A DNA stretch of 64,000 bases from the NCBI GenBank assembly GCA_027924585.1, contig BSBM01000871.1, forward strand, positions 806,001 to 870,000. Reading direction: 5' to 3'. The translations under genes and the position numbers were made by a program. Shown piece by piece: positions 22,320-35,563 of this stretch (the stretch's first letter is position 1; each line of letters opens with the position of its first letter). The DNA comes from Larix kaempferi. Its lineage: Eukaryota > Streptophyta > Pinopsida > Pinales > Pinaceae. The notes under the pieces are model-generated. The model saw only the letters and a list, made by a program, of their open reading frames with translations. It was not told where the DNA came from and searched no databases.

Positions 22320-25300
22320 TAATGCGTAAGATGCAGATCAGATGCGACTGAATTAGTCATCTTGATTACATGCCCTTCATAGCCATTGATCATCTTTTAC
22401 AATTCGACCATAAATAAGTATTGATCTGGAGTGGTCGAAAAAATTCAATATAGATAAAGTCACTTTGTAGTGGACTTGACCAAACTTGAGGATCGACCAA
22501 AGTGGTGGACCACATACATCACTTATACTTGACCAAATTTGACAATTCTCATGAACCATATATTATCAAGACGACCATGAAAACACTCTACCGACCATTT
22601 TTAAAAGTCGACCAGACTCAAATTTAATATATACTATGCAACGAAGTGATAGGAAACCTCAATGAAGAGAAGTTTAAATTGACAAACCATCGCAAAACAC
22701 GTGGCAGTTTTCCATTCGCCCTATGAGCAAGTAATCTAGCTGACATTTTTTTTTCTTGAATGAAAAGCGTTGATAAACTTATGCATGCTTTTGTTTACCT
22801 GAACGTGAAGCCGAACTGGGCACTAACAAGACAAATTGACCGTCTAAAGAATATGTTCCATCGGCCATAACATCTTTCATCAGCATAATCACTCGATATT
22901 CGACAAGAGTCTGCCGACCACTCTTCACCAATTTCTGCAATCGCCTGTCGGGTATGCCAAAGCAGTCGACCATTCTTCACCGACTTGTGCAGTCACTTAT
23001 TGGATATGCCAAAGCAGTCTTCCAACCACCTCAGTTGAATTAAATCAACCCATAATAGATGCAGGATTAAAATTTTACTGTGCAAATTTATTATTAGTTT
23101 TTCAATTTGGACATATTGTTTCTTTTATAGTCTGTCTGAAACGTTTCAATAAGGACACTAACTTTATAAGGATTTGAAATGCTGATAAATTTATTTCCTA
23201 AAGAGATTCTGCCATTTTTGTCTAATACCATTTGCAAAATGTTTTTGGGCCTCGTTATGGCCTTCTAAGCTCGCGCAGTTATCGGAAGGATATGGACAAA
23301 GCAACTTTGGTCGATGCTCAAGTTTGGTCGAAGCAAGTTTGGTCGAGTCCACTATACTCAACTTTAACATATATTATGCCACATGTGTCAACAAAAACTT
23401 TCTTTCGGTCTAATATTCTCAAATAAAATGACTTATCACTTGACCAAATAGCATATAATTTTTTGTATCGACCATATGATGTATAGACTCAAACTACATG
23501 TCCCGACAATGTTACATTGACCATATTTTAAAATAATTACCCGACTATTTTTACCGACTCAACCAATTAATGTGTAAGATAAACATCAGATGCGATTGAA
23601 TTAGTCATCTTGATTACATGCCCTTCATAGCCATTGATCATATTTTACAATTCAACCAAAAATAAGTATTGACCCGGAGTGGTCGACCAAATACAATATA
23701 GATAAACTCACTTTCTAGTGGACTCGACCGAGGAATCTAGCCAACATTTTTTTTTTCTGGAATACCCAAATCGACCATAATGTGAGAGTTTGACCAACAG
23801 ATCTCGACCATACTTTAACAGACGACCGAATTTTTATAGAAGTTGTTGGTTACCTCGGCCATAACATCTTTCATCAGCATAATCAACCGATCTTCGACAA
23901 GAGTCTGCCGACCACTCTTCGCCAACTTGTGCAATCGCCTCTCATCTATGCCAAAGTAGTCTAGCACTCTTCACCGACTTGTGCAGTCATCTGTCGACTA
24001 CGCCAAAATAGTCTAAAAGTTGACCAGACTCAACTTTAACATATACTATGCCAAATGTATTAATCAAAACTCTCTTTTGGTCGCATATTGTTTCAACCTG
24101 TTTCTAGATTTGATGGATTTCACCTCCTGGATTTCAGCACCCAAAATGTAACTTAAAGTTGCAGAGAGGCCAAATTGGGGTAACCAAAAAACCACTTTAC
24201 ATTGTATTCTGACATATACAACCAGAAACAAAAAAAATGTATATAAAAAAAAGTTATTTGTCACCATCCACTTTGTATAGAACTTCAAACTTCATGATCG
24301 TAGTATATATGGTCGAAAATCAGGTAAAATCAGGTCGACCAAATCTGTAACGCGTCGAAGGTCGACCACATGTGTAACTCATTGGAGATCGACCAAATTT
24401 TATATCAACCCTATGCATCAACAATACCAAGGCTTTCAAGATGGAAGTTTCCAAGTCGCCACACGTACAAGTCTAAATCACCATATTCATCACAATTGAT
24501 AGCTTAGCCATGCCCGACAAGATCAGACAAAAGATAGTAGGCGACAATCTTCCAGCATAAATGCAAAGCATCCACTTAATGAGGCATGGATATCCTGTCA
24601 ATCAAAATTAACTCTATCGTTAAATCACTCTTTATTACACCCATCTACTTTACAGTCACACATGTCGATCTCGTCTTCTTGCAATCACTTGTCAGCTATG
24701 CCAAAGCAGTCGAGCACTCTTCACCGACTTATGCAGTCGCTTTTCAAGTATGCCAAAACGGTCTAAAATTCGACCAGACTCAACTTTAACATATACTATG
24801 CCAAATGTATTAATCAAAACTCTCTTTTGGTCGCATATTGTTTCGACCCATTTCTAGATTTGATGGATTTCACCTCCTGGATGTTAGCACCCAAAATGTA
24901 ACTTAAAGTTGTAGAGAGGCCAAATTGGGGTAACCACAAAACCACTTTACATTGTATTCTGACCTATACAACAAGAAACGGAAAAAATTTATATAAAAAA
25001 AAAGTTATTTTTCACCATCCACTTAGTAGAGAACTTCAAACTTCATGATCGCAGTATATATGGTTGAAAATCAGGTAAAATCAGGTCGACCAAATTTGTA
25101 ACTCGTCGAAGGTCAACCATATGTGTAACTCGTTGGAGATCGACCAAATTTTATATCAACCCTATTCATCGACAATACAAAGGCTTTCAAGATGAAAGTT
25201 TCCAATTCAACAGAAGTAAAATCAAGTCAACCAAATCTGTAACTCGTCGAAGGTCGACCACATGTGTAACTCGTCGGAGATCCACCAAATTTTATATCAA

Positions 25301-25678
25301 CCCTATGTGTCGACAATACCAAGGATTTCAAGATGGAAGTTTCCAAGTCGCCACGCATACAAGTCGGAATCACCATATTCATCACAATCGACAGCTTAGC
25401 CATACCCGACATGATCAGATAAAAGATAGAAGGCGACAACCTTCCAACATAAATGCAAAGCATCCACTTAATGAGGCACGGATAGCCTATCAATAAAAAT
25501 TAACTCCGTCGTTAAATCACTCTTTATTACACCCATCTACTTTACAGCCACACGTGCCGAGCTCGTCTTCTTTAAATCCCGAAGTCGAGGATTCCTGGAT
25601 ACTCTTCTACAAGGACTGGAAAACCAGACTTAAGAAATACCAGAAAACCTCTATGATCTTTATAATTGCATAGAAACC
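22320..25678. repeat. GGTCGA-rich territory continued right of element A
   Basis: Sequence resumes exactly where 9010 stopped and repeats the right arm of the inverted repeat (22325-23040, including the inverted GCCACGTG module at about 22700-22750) and then the 6800-7390 segment (23040-23580). A further partial arm copy follows at 23560-23760. From 23928 a different subfamily, with TTTCTAGATTTGATGGATTT and CACTTTACATTGTATTCTGAC, begins. No coding frame is convincing. Confidence 0.6.
23928..25570. repeat. About 750-bp tandem duplication
   Basis: GACCAGACTCAACTTTAACA starts at 24022 and 24772 (period 750). The copies run from about 23928-24685 and 24686-25570 and are about 93-95% alike by eye. 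The second copy contains an extra internal duplication of about 135 bp (25077-25205 against 25212-25340). Confidence 0.85.
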
Positions 25679-28600
25679 ATGGCGTCCAAGAGGGTTCAGA
25701 CAACCACTCATTCAGTCGCAGCTAAAGTCCGTGAGTTAGAGATAGCCCAATCACCGTTGCAAACCCCTTGCAGCAGGTTCGAAATGCTAAGGCACAGGAG
25801 TCACATTGGCGAAGAACATGGAAAGACATTCTAATTTGGGGAAAAGATTCAAAAGGCCAATGGAGAGAAGAAGTTGCAAAATTGCGGGCTGCTACAATTC
25901 TAAATTACATGCAAGCACCTCTGCTTGAATCATTTGGCGGACTCAAGGATATTATTGCTCAATTCATAGTTAGCAGATTTCATAATGGGAAATTTTATTT
26001 TGATACCCCAGTGGAGATAAATGGTGCACTTATTTACAAGATTACAGGATTGTCAAATAAAGGCAAAGACGTACCCATTCGACATAGGCCAGAGTTGATT
26101 GAAGAATTTATAGAGCACCCGAATGGAAAAAATTCTCGAGGGTTAGTGATAAGTTAGATGAAATATGAAAATTATAAGATAGTTGCTCGAATCATTTCGA
26201 CCGCTTTATCAACTTCGGGTCGCGGTTCAAATCTGAAAACTGAAATGCTAGAGGCAGTATTGAACATAAAAGTAAGTGGCAAACAATACAATTGGGAAAA
26301 CTACTTATCCGACATTATCCGGACGATATGCTCCAAATGTCAAAATGATAAAGCAGCCATTGGGTACCCATCTCTAATTATTTGGATTTCCATGACGCAT
26401 CTGATACCATCAGGAAATAAAGACTTTGCTCTAGAAAGAACCATGTTAATGCAAAACTTCAAGTCTTTTACATTTGGGGGAAGTCAGCTAGGCCCCTCAA
26501 CAGTAAAAATTTGGCTCGAATTCTGGTTTCAAAACCTAAAAACTGTATCCACCAGATGGAGAGTACCTCAAAATGTTCGATGAAGTTTGCCTTCATTGGC
26601 ACACATCCAACTTGAGCTGGATCACACCAAGGTCTGGAACCTACAAGGCATAGGTGGCGCCGCAAGAGATATCGACTTTTACCCTTCCGTCGATGAAATA
26701 TTCAATGAGCTCAGCAGACAAAGCAATACAATATTGACAATTCCTGCTAAGGCCTAAGAGGTCAGCGTCCCCGTAGTTGAACCTCTAACAGATCAAGAAA
26801 AAGAGGAAGAGTATGAAGGCCGCATATATATGCACACCTTTGTATAAGAATTTGAACCTACAGTTGCACAACAACCTCTATCACTTACTCTTACACCACA
26901 TGAAGACCCTCCGGATACAGCCGAACATTCAGATGAACAAAGTCACTCCGACAACCCAGAATATGCTTTGACAAGTGACAACATTCAACAGCTAGCCGAC
27001 GAGTTAGAAGAAGCTTGACAAGCACGAAATGTACAATTACATGGAAAGGGAAAAAGAAAAATGATCATACAGGAGCCGACTGAGGAAGACGAGGTAGAAC
27101 TGTTCGACAGTGCAATACAAATTCTCGAGGATGCACTTAAAAATAAAGTACCAGTCGACGAGGAGTTTAAGAGATTTTTGGAAGCTGAGGAAGCTCGTAG
27201 ATGACCACAACCAAAAAAGAAAGTTCATCTTATGATTAAGGATTCTATCGACTTGACTGTAAGTTCACCCACAATGTCTCCAACTATTGTGACGGAAGAC
27301 ACTATTTTCTCTACACTTGTAAGTACTCCACTTGCACCTTTAGCATTAAATCGGTTTTCAAATGTTGTACAATCTCTTCCTCTCCCTCTTCATCAAACAT
27401 TTCAAACTGAACAAGACCTAACGCAGTTCATAACCAATATTCCCAATATGTTCCCACAATGGCAAGATTTAGTGACCAAGAAACCTGTCTTCATCAACAA
27501 TAACCCATCGACTGATTTCGCCCCTCTTGGTGCTAACCCAACTAAACTATTGAACCTCTGAATACTTCAGCACTAGAAGCAATTGGTATGCATCATAGAC
27601 ATCTTCAGCATAATCTGGACCCCACCAGTCCCATTTTTTGCAAGGAAACTTCACAGTTTATCCCTTTTCCAATAAACCCATCAGTGCAAGCCCATTCACC
27701 TCCTCGACCTATCGTCAATCCACCAGAATAGCCCCCAGAACTTGAATTTTTTAATTCATTCGAACCATTGACACCAGAGGTGTTGTCTCCTGTTGCCAAT
27801 CAAGAACTATCTGGAAGCTCCCTTTCCAACCCTGCTCCCCGAGTCGAAGACGCACCATCTATTAATGTGTCGTTCCCTACCCCTGCTGACAAAACCACTA
27901 CTCCATCTGAAGTAATTCAAGAACAAGAAGCACCGGCTCAAGAAATCTTCGAAGCAGCAGCCAAACCAGCAGCAGAAATCACTTAAGCAACCATGGAACT
28001 AGTAGCCAAAGCAGCAGCACAAATCACTGAAGCAGCCATGGAACGAGGACAAGAAGACAATCAACCAATGGTCGCAGAAGCACTCCCGACAAATACAGCA
28101 GCCGTACCAAGTAGCTCAATACAAGTAGAACAAAACATTAACGAAGCACAAGTGGAAACACAACTCTCACATGAAGCAACCAAGACACACAAAGAGTTAG
28201 AACAACTAGTAGAGCCTCCAAAATCTCAAGGGAAGTCCAAGAAAAAGTAGCGTCAAGACAAACGGCGCCAAAATAGAGAGTTGCAATAGCAACAGCAGCA
28301 TCTGGATCATATCTCTTAGCTGGGTCGATTATCTGTACATCTCGACCAATTCGGGCCCATATCGACATACAATCCACAAGAAGCAACACAAGCAGAGCTC
28401 GACTTACTGGCTGATGCAATTAATTGAGAGCAACGACATAAACAACTAGAAGCCGAAGATTGGATACACCGATTACAAGAGGACCAAAATGTATTTTTGG
28501 CTAAGTGTCAGGACTTAGCGCAAGAATTTGTTTCTCTTCTAGCCAGCTCCGACACGACTAGCACACTTGATAAAGCTCTTCAGTTATTCCAAACAGTTGT

Positions 28601-29228
28601 GTCAACATTGCAAGAAGAACTCATGAGGGACCTACAGGAACAGGCCACAATAATAGCATCCCTGATGTCGGCACAATATGAAGCATTTAATTTAGCATAT
28701 GATCAGCTCAACCAGTATAATGACCATGCAGCTACTATCATTGATGTTCTCCGAAATTGGTACAAACACTATGGCAATGTATTCACAGAAATGTAGAATA
28801 CAAGTGACTTGATTGATAAACTTCAGCAGCAATGCCAAGTAGCTGACGACACCATGAGCAGAACCATCAAAGATCAAATTCTAATAGAAAATAGCAAATA
28901 GGAGAAATTAGAAAAAGTGAAGAGCAATGGTTGAGCCAAGCCCGAAACAACCTCTTCAAAGTGGAACAACTTCAACCACATCTCCAAACTCTGCTTACAG
29001 TTTCCAATCAGAAAATTGAGCTATTTGGTCCGGACTTAATTCATCTGCAGAGCAAGACAACAGAGGAAAAGATGATTGAGTTATCAAGCTTGACAACACT
29101 TACGATTGACATCCAAAACTCACTGCGCCATTGGGAAAACTTCCACCACCATCTATCTGTCTCGGCTGAAACAATTGTTCAAGTCTGTGCACAACAACAA
29201 GAAGCGGCCAATTCCAGTCATAAATAAA
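25679..29228 (+). pseudogene. Broken ORF related to the element A 3' ORF
   Basis: An ATG in a good context (AAACCATGGCG, 25679) opens a frame that shifts after about 30 codons into 25768-26157 and 26158-26583 (one TAG apart). It continues with more stops and shifts through 27232-27561, 27768-27986, 27993-28250, 28497-28796 and 28931-29227. FIVSRFHNGKFYFD...LIYKITGLSNKGKD aligns with the element A stretch ending LIHSITGLSKRGKD, and QYNWENYLSDII...YPSLIIWISM aligns with EFNWCQYLLNEF...FTWLIILISF. The middle is Pro/Ser/Thr-rich and acidic; 27880-28230 is Ala/Glu-rich. The end is a Gln-rich coiled coil that again has a KCQDL word. No gag, protease or RT accompanies it, so it may be the only ORF of a non-autonomous element. 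Confidence 0.65.
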
Positions 29229-30448
29229 CAGTACCAGCTACATATCAATTTTGCATAGTCATCCATCTTTTGTTTAGTTATTTCACATCTCCTTCTTTCT
29301 TTGGCAAAAAGAAAGATTTTGAAGTAGGAGAGGTCGACCTATCGACTAGGCCCTCCATCCGAAAATTTGCAATGTAAGTCGACAAGCTCTGTGGACCAGT
29401 CGAGATATGTCGGTTGGTTCTAGCAACCAATAAACAAAAACTTTGTGGACCAGTCAGGATATGTTGTATGCACTATTAATGCATTTTTGTGGTAGAATTT
29501 GGAAACATAGACTCAACCCAGAAATATTTATGTAGTAATATTTACATTTGCAAGATCCTAAGTTATTTCTCTTTGGTTTTAAAGCTTTCTTTTTTAAGAT
29601 TTTATGCCAAATCAAATTGATGGTTTCTAGAATTTACTTCAGCTACTTGAAATAGTTATCGCAGTTTTTGTTCGCTCTCTACTTTTGCTATAAAATCAAT
29701 GAACTCGGATTACATACATATCTGAAAGTTATATGTTGATGTTGATAAAATATTGAATAGGGCTACTGTTATTTGATGAATGATATTTGCATATCTACTT
29801 GCTATATCTATTTGCAATTTGGTGCTATACTTTATTGGTCAATGAATTATTTGCCCTTGGATTATGTCGTGCATTTTCATTAATCAAATAATTGAATGAC
29901 AGTGACATTTATTCCTTAATGTATATTTGCGTTGAATTAGTTAATTCACCTAAGTACTGTCTCTGCGTATGTTCCTCTTCTCATAGCAACGTTCATTTTT
30001 GTCCCTAAAGAGGCGAATGCTAGTTATATTTATATTAATATCCACTTATGAGGATGTGGCTGATGGTTATAGTTCATCACTGGCATGTTTTCTATGCATC
30101 ACAGTGCAATGACGCACATTATGCATATTTTGTGAAACGTGCTATCCATTACTATCCCGCATATTCAGGGAAGCTAATCTAAAATTAGAGGAGGAAATCA
30201 TGGCACGTGGTGTAAGGTTATTAAAATGAATAAAACCAATGGTATATTAAAATGTAATTATGCGTAGTAGTGAAATAATAAGATCTCATAGTTTGGAATT
30301 AGATCTAAAATAGTTTGTAATTTATTAAGAATTTGTTTTTTTAATTACATGAACAATTCAAGACATAGAGTGAAAGTGGTTTTTAAAACTATCAATAATG
30401 TGGTTTTGCTTAAATCATATTTATAAATAAATCAATAAATCATACTTA
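29229..30448. other. Non-coding stretch after the broken ORF
   Basis: A purine-rich run (AAAAAGAAAGATTTTGAAGTAGGAGAGG, split here as two words around 29308-29335) could be a polypurine tract. GACCAGTCGAGATATGTCGG and GACCAGTCAGGATATGTTG (about 29396 and 29451) are a short direct repeat. CAACGTTCATTTTTGTCCCT (29988) recurs as AACGTTCATTTTTACCCCT at 42379. No gene seen. Confidence 0.45.
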
Positions 30449-30690
30449 TGCCATAGGCGTTTCACCAACGAGATGCATAAGCATCCACGTCGTCTAGATT
30501 CCTCACTCATAGAACAAATGGAATCTTGCTGATTCCTGACTCATAGAGCGAATGGAATCTTGCTACATGTTCTGCCGCTTTGACCCCCACAAGGCTTTCT
30601 CTGCAGGAGAACTCCCCGACCATGGAGAACTCCATTTCTCAGTTCACTTGCACATCCTTCGACTTGTGCCTTCTTTCAGAGTGTAACAGA
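30449..30690. repeat. Right copy of the territory's boundary sequence
   Basis: GCGTTTCACCAACGAG plus CATCCACGTCGTCTAGATTCCT and CTCTGCAGGAGAACT repeats the left boundary (4574-4720) in the same orientation. A 35-bp unit (ATTCCTCACTCATAGAACAA-type) is duplicated within it (30502-30571). GGTCGA words stop here. This could be an LTR remnant or simply another copy of the module. Confidence 0.55.
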
Positions 30691-30703
30691 AGTATTTTTT
30701 TGT

Positions 30704-30904
30704 TTGTTAGTGCCATGTGAGAAAATGACTCAAGAGAATGTTGCGGAAATTCCAGAGAAGGGAAGGATTTTTTCTTTAGTGGAGGCCATTTTCGCATTAA
30801 ACAACATTATGGATGAAATTCCACAAAGATCCGAGGAAGAAGATAACAAAAAAAATGTGGCAAACTATCCAAGCTCCCATTTAACCATTTTCAGAGGAGA
30901 TTGA
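30704..30904 (+). other. 66-codon open frame, possible host exon fragment
   Basis: The peptide contains EIPEKGRIFSLVEAIFALNN and an acidic EEEDNKK tail. The KGR..SLVEA word faintly recalls short helical motifs at the end of some plant calmodulin-binding-type proteins, but I do not recognise a family. No introns, promoter or neighbours support a gene. It lies immediately beside the territory edge, so it may be captured DNA. Confidence 0.2.
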
Positions 30905-33900
30905 ATACTCTTTAGCAAATTACAGACAATAATTTGGCCAGGGGCATTTAGATTTATTAGAAATACCCTAATCTGGCCACAACCATTTATATTTCGTAAA
31001 AATTCCCTCTGAAAAATGCCATGTTGACGGCCTTTCCCTTCTGTATGTCACTGTGAATATAAGTATGAACCTAGAACGGTCAAGCAGCAACAACTAAGTA
31101 TGAATATGACCATTATGAATGCACAATGACCAATGAAAATCATTAATCCTTAACTAACGTTAACTAGGAAAAAAGACATTGGAATGCATAGGAGAGGATA
31201 AGAGAAGAAGCAATAACCATGACTCTGAATGTAAATGTAGATGATGAATAATCATTTCAATTGCAACAATGCAAATCAGGCTCTTAGATGAGGGAGAAAG
31301 CAAATCAACTCACATCGCCTTGTCTCATAATGAAATGAGGAAATTGGTAAGCTGCCTAAGAACAATGAGAATATCGTCCTTTATTCTTGCAACATAAAAA
31401 CAAGAAAGAGATTTATCTGTCTCTGACTTAGCTTTGATTATATTGGGGTTCGCTAGAGAAATGCTGCTGCCCATGAACAAGAGCACAAGCCATTGCTTCT
31501 TGCTTACGATGATCTGAAGTGGATTTTTTTCATTCCCAAAACAATAACCCTTCTTGCTATATGTTGGAATCCATCCACACAGGCAGACTGCTATCGATTT
31601 CTTGGCGTTTTGTATTCTTGTTCCCTTTATTTTGTTTTTTCCTTAGTCATTTTTGCATTCAGGGTAGAAGAACAAAACACATTCAAGGTAGAATTTTTGA
31701 AGCTTTATAGAGATGCAGCCTTCATCTATCTATGATTTAGCTTCAGTTATGTTGGGGTTTCCTAGAGAGCTTATGTTGCAGTGCAGTGCAGCAGCGACGC
31801 ACAAGAGCACCCACCATTGCTTCTTGATTTTCCTGTAATTCAAAGCAAGACTATGCTTACTACTTTCTGCAGTCTACAGGGGAAAATGTAGGCAATGGCA
31901 GCAGCAACTGTTCCATTCGGACTAGCAATGAAAATCCCATATCTCTGTAGGAATCAATGTCAGCATCGTTCTCATCTGCAATTGCCAAACACCAAAAACT
32001 GAAACCAACCATTATCTTATTGTGTGTCCAATACTTTGTGCATGTTAGCAATGTTGACAGGTGCAGGATGAAAGGTGTAGGCTGGCAAGTGTAAGCTCGA
32101 TTATTTAACATTGATAGGTGCTCGCATTCTAAACGTTAACTGTGATGCCATGCAATACTCTGTGCATGTTAGCAACTTTGACAAGTGTAGGCTGATAGGT
32201 CTAGGATCTATCTTTTAACATTGATAGGTGCCTACATTCTAAGACACTTTTGCTCTGCACTTACTTAATATACATGGAATTGATTCTACTGCACTTTTTG
32301 CTAAGGTAAGTTGTAACTCACACTATGTAATTGTTTTGCAAATTTATCTTATAAATAATAAATAACTTTTTATATCCCGTCTTTGGTTTCTCCAAGTAAC
32401 ATAACCTTAAATATTGATGCCCGAAAAAGTCTTAATGCTTTATGTTCCGAAATAGTCAGGACTCAGCATGGACATGAATTTTATATTCTCATGGAAAATA
32501 GGTTTGGAAGAAATTAGGTCTCAGGCATTAGATAGCATCAACAAAATATAATTTATTACCTCAGCAATAGCCCAACTTAGAACCAATATGGATAAACACT
32601 CAGAAATAGTTTTTTTATAATGGTTACTTCTTTATATGAAGGAGCATAGCTATCCTGAAAGTTATTTTGAGCCACAACTAGGCATTGCACAAGTTGAAGC
32701 CTTGTGTTGGCTTGCGTATAGTCTATTGAATTGCCACAGGATAGGCTATGCTACTCAGCTTTGCATTAGGGCGACTACAGAAGCACAAAAAAATGAATTT
32801 TGTCACTATGCTCTTTTTTTTCTTTAGACGGTAAGAACTAAAAATTGTTGTAACAGAAAACATACACACATCCTTTTTGCATTCTTTCATGCATGCATGC
32901 ATGCTTTCCCATGATTTTAAGTCAAATAGTCCACATGGCTCTCAAAGATGAAAAGGGTTCTGAGAAATAAATCTACATATTGATGCGTAGGGTTCCCAAT
33001 GAGAGGTTGTTTTCATCCATTTTCTTCTCCATGTGTTGCTGTAATATTGATTTTCTTGGTTCGTAAGAGTTTGTTTTCATCCATTTTCTCTGCATGTGTG
33101 TGTTGAGTAGCGTAAACTGGTTCGATTCGGTGCATGGCTGCCCATGTGTTGCAATTATTATCAATGTGCTTTATGTACAGTACGAGCTAAATCAATGGAT
33201 TACAATGACTCCAGTTGTTTTCTTCTTTTAGAAAAGAAATTAATTTGAGTTATCAATTGTAGTGCTTTGATGTTAATAGTTAATTAAAGAAATTATTTTG
33301 ATTTAACTCTTTGATGTAAGCTTGAATGCTTTATTTTTGCTGAAACTTTAACACCCTCTCTGCCCAACCGACAAGCATGCCTGTGTGTGAAGTATATCAT
33401 TTAAGAAAAGAATTTAATCAATCCAAGATTGTAGAAAAAGCACTCAAATGCCCTATGATCATTTAATCAATTTTGGCACCTCACTGTTTTGTTCAGAGAT
33501 TCACAGTTCGTGTTTTGTTTTAGCCGGATGAGAACGCTTTCTCAGCGCATTTCACATTGATTACTATGGTAGTTGTGATGGTTTGCACTTTAGCTATTCA
33601 TTGATATGTAAAATATGTGACTTGGGGGCTTATTTATGCATGGCATCCAAGTGGCTCAAAGTTACGAGATCAGAGTTGGTAATGTATGATTTGTTTTATT
33701 ATTTATGTTGAAGCAAACAATATATTTGGCAGTTTGGTCAGACCTTCCAATCATGAAAAAGTTCTTAGTAAGTTATTTCATATTTCAGAACCAACAAATG
33801 CTTGGTGCTAGTTTTTGTTATTTGTTATTTGTGTTTGGAGCGTTGTTTTGTTTCATCTAATCTCATAACTATGAAAGTGTATTTAACCTCATGATTATGT

Positions 33901-34149
33901 GTGTAAAAAGCACAGATAATTAACAATATTTAGTTGCACCAATACGGCATAGTTAGTTGTAAGTTTGCAGAGATATTTAATTACTGTCATGCTCCCTTAA
34001 TGGATTAAGGCACCTGGCAAATTAAATGGAAAAGGCCAAATAATTTAAGTATTAAATTAATTTATTAGTTTTATTTTAGTAAAGGAGAAAGACATTTATT
34101 CATTTTTTTTACATAAATAAGATTTTTAATTAAACACATACACTGCCAT
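30905..34149. other. AT-rich intergenic DNA with local repeats
   Basis: No gene recognised. An imperfect ~90-bp direct repeat (TTAGCTTTGATTATATTGGGG at about 31428 and TTAGCTTCAGTTATGTTGGGG at about 31736, followed by CACAAGAGCACMMACCATTG words) lies 308 bases apart. A tandem pair around TGTGCATGTTAGCAA...TTTAACATTGATAGGTGC sits at 32036-32125 and 32161-32245. GTTTTCATCCATTTTCT is repeated at 33010 and 33072. ORF pieces here are chance. Confidence 0.6.
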
Positions 34150-34640
34150 AATAATATATTTGTATTTTATAATTATAATTTCAAAGTGAAATTTGAGTAA
34201 GAATTCACATTCTAGAATTGGAAGTGAAACTTGAAAATGGAATTTAAATAAGAATCGGAAGTGGAACTTGAAAATGGAATTTGAATAAGAATTCATCTTA
34301 TCTGATTAAATGTGAAACTTGAAAATATAAGTAATAATATCTTTGTATTTCATGATTCTAATTTGAAAGTGAAATTTGAGTAAGAATTCACAATTATAAA
34401 ATAGAAAGTGGAATTTGAGTAAGAATTCACATTATGATATTGGAAGTGGATCTTGAAAATATAATTTGAATGAGAAATTACATTATAGAATTGAAATTAG
34501 AATTTGATCAAGATTATTTTTTAGATTGCTATGTTATTATTTATTTAATTTTAAATGATATTTAAGTAAGAATTTATATTATGAGATTTTGATATTTTTT
34601 TTAATTTTTTTTTTTAAATGGTATTTTGCGTAAGAATTCA
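34150..34640. repeat. Degenerate minisatellite, unit about 40-60 bp
   Basis: Words GAAGTGAAACTTGAAAATGG, AATTTGAGTAAGAATTCACA and close variants alternate about eight times. Unit length is uneven and the sequence is over 75% A+T. It fades into poly-T and an ATT run at about 34700. Confidence 0.75.
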
Positions 34641-35275
34641 TATTATTGAGTTATGTGTAATTTGATTACGATTTTTTTTAGATTGTATGTGATTAATTAT
34701 TATTATTATTATTATTAATTTTTAAATGATATTCTCGTGTTGTTGGTTTTTATTTATATATATATAAACCAATTTTTAAGTCTATTTGTAGCTAGGGTGG
34801 TTGGGAGGAATTATATATTTATTCTACAAATATAATGTTTGATGATTTTCTCTTTAAATATTTTTAGGTGATTAGGTGATAATGAGATAATGCAAGAGGA
34901 ATCTTATTTCATAAATTATGTGATTGATTTAAGATATCCTTAAATTTGGAATGTTTATTAGTATGGGAATGGTTTTTCAAATTACTTTGGTTTTTTTAAA
35001 TTGGCCATTCAATAATGAGTTTACATAGCATTTAAAAAGTGAAGAGTTTTTAGGGAATTATGCTTTTATTCTACAAAGATAATGTCTATGATGATTTTCT
35101 CTTTAAATGTTTTTAAATGATAATGAGATAATGCAAGAGGAATCTTCTCACGATCCTTACCAAGATTTAAAAATTAATATAACTATGAAATAATAGAAAT
35201 TCCTTTTTATTTCATTAAATCATAACACTATTAAAGTAGAATGATACCATAATTCTTATTCATTTGTATTTTTTA
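34641..35275. other. AT-rich DNA, no gene
   Basis: Contains an (ATT)n patch near 34700 and a repeated word pair (ATGATTTTCTCTTTAAAT...ATAATGAGATAATGCAAGAGGAATCTT at about 34833-34907 and 35089-35146). Nothing coding. Confidence 0.6.
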
Positions 35276-35563
35276 ACATATAATCATTTTAATGCTCCTA
35301 TAATCATAAAATATTCAAAGTAGGGTAACACAAAATATTACTATTTTTAACTCTTGTTTGCTTGTTTTTTATGGTGAAAATTTTGTAACAAGATTAATTA
35401 AAAACATAAATATTTTTTTACATATAATCATTTTAATGCTTCTATAATCATAAAATATTCAAAGTAGGGTAACACAAAATATTACTATTTTTAACTCTTG
35501 TTTGCTTGTTTTTTATGGTGAAAATTTTGTAACAAGATTAATTAAAAACAGAAGTATTTTTCT
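35276..35563. repeat. 144-bp tandem duplication
   Basis: ACATATAATCATTTTAATGC starts at 35276 and 35420. The two 144-bp copies are nearly identical (CTCCTATAATC against CTTCTATAATC), so the event is recent. Confidence 0.92.

Noticed and set aside
4566-30690. Calling the boundary copies a definite LTR pair
   Set aside because: Only ~165 bases are shared, TG...CA ends, primer-binding site and target duplication were not found, and the module recurs internally in both orientations.
31493-32111. Possible host gene between 31.4 and 32.1 kb
   Set aside because: Frames are short, hydrophobic by composition, overlap a local direct repeat and match no family that I recognise.
34150-34640. CRISPR-like array
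   Set aside because: Repeats are degenerate, spacing is irregular and there are no unique spacers; it is an AT-rich minisatellite in plant DNA.
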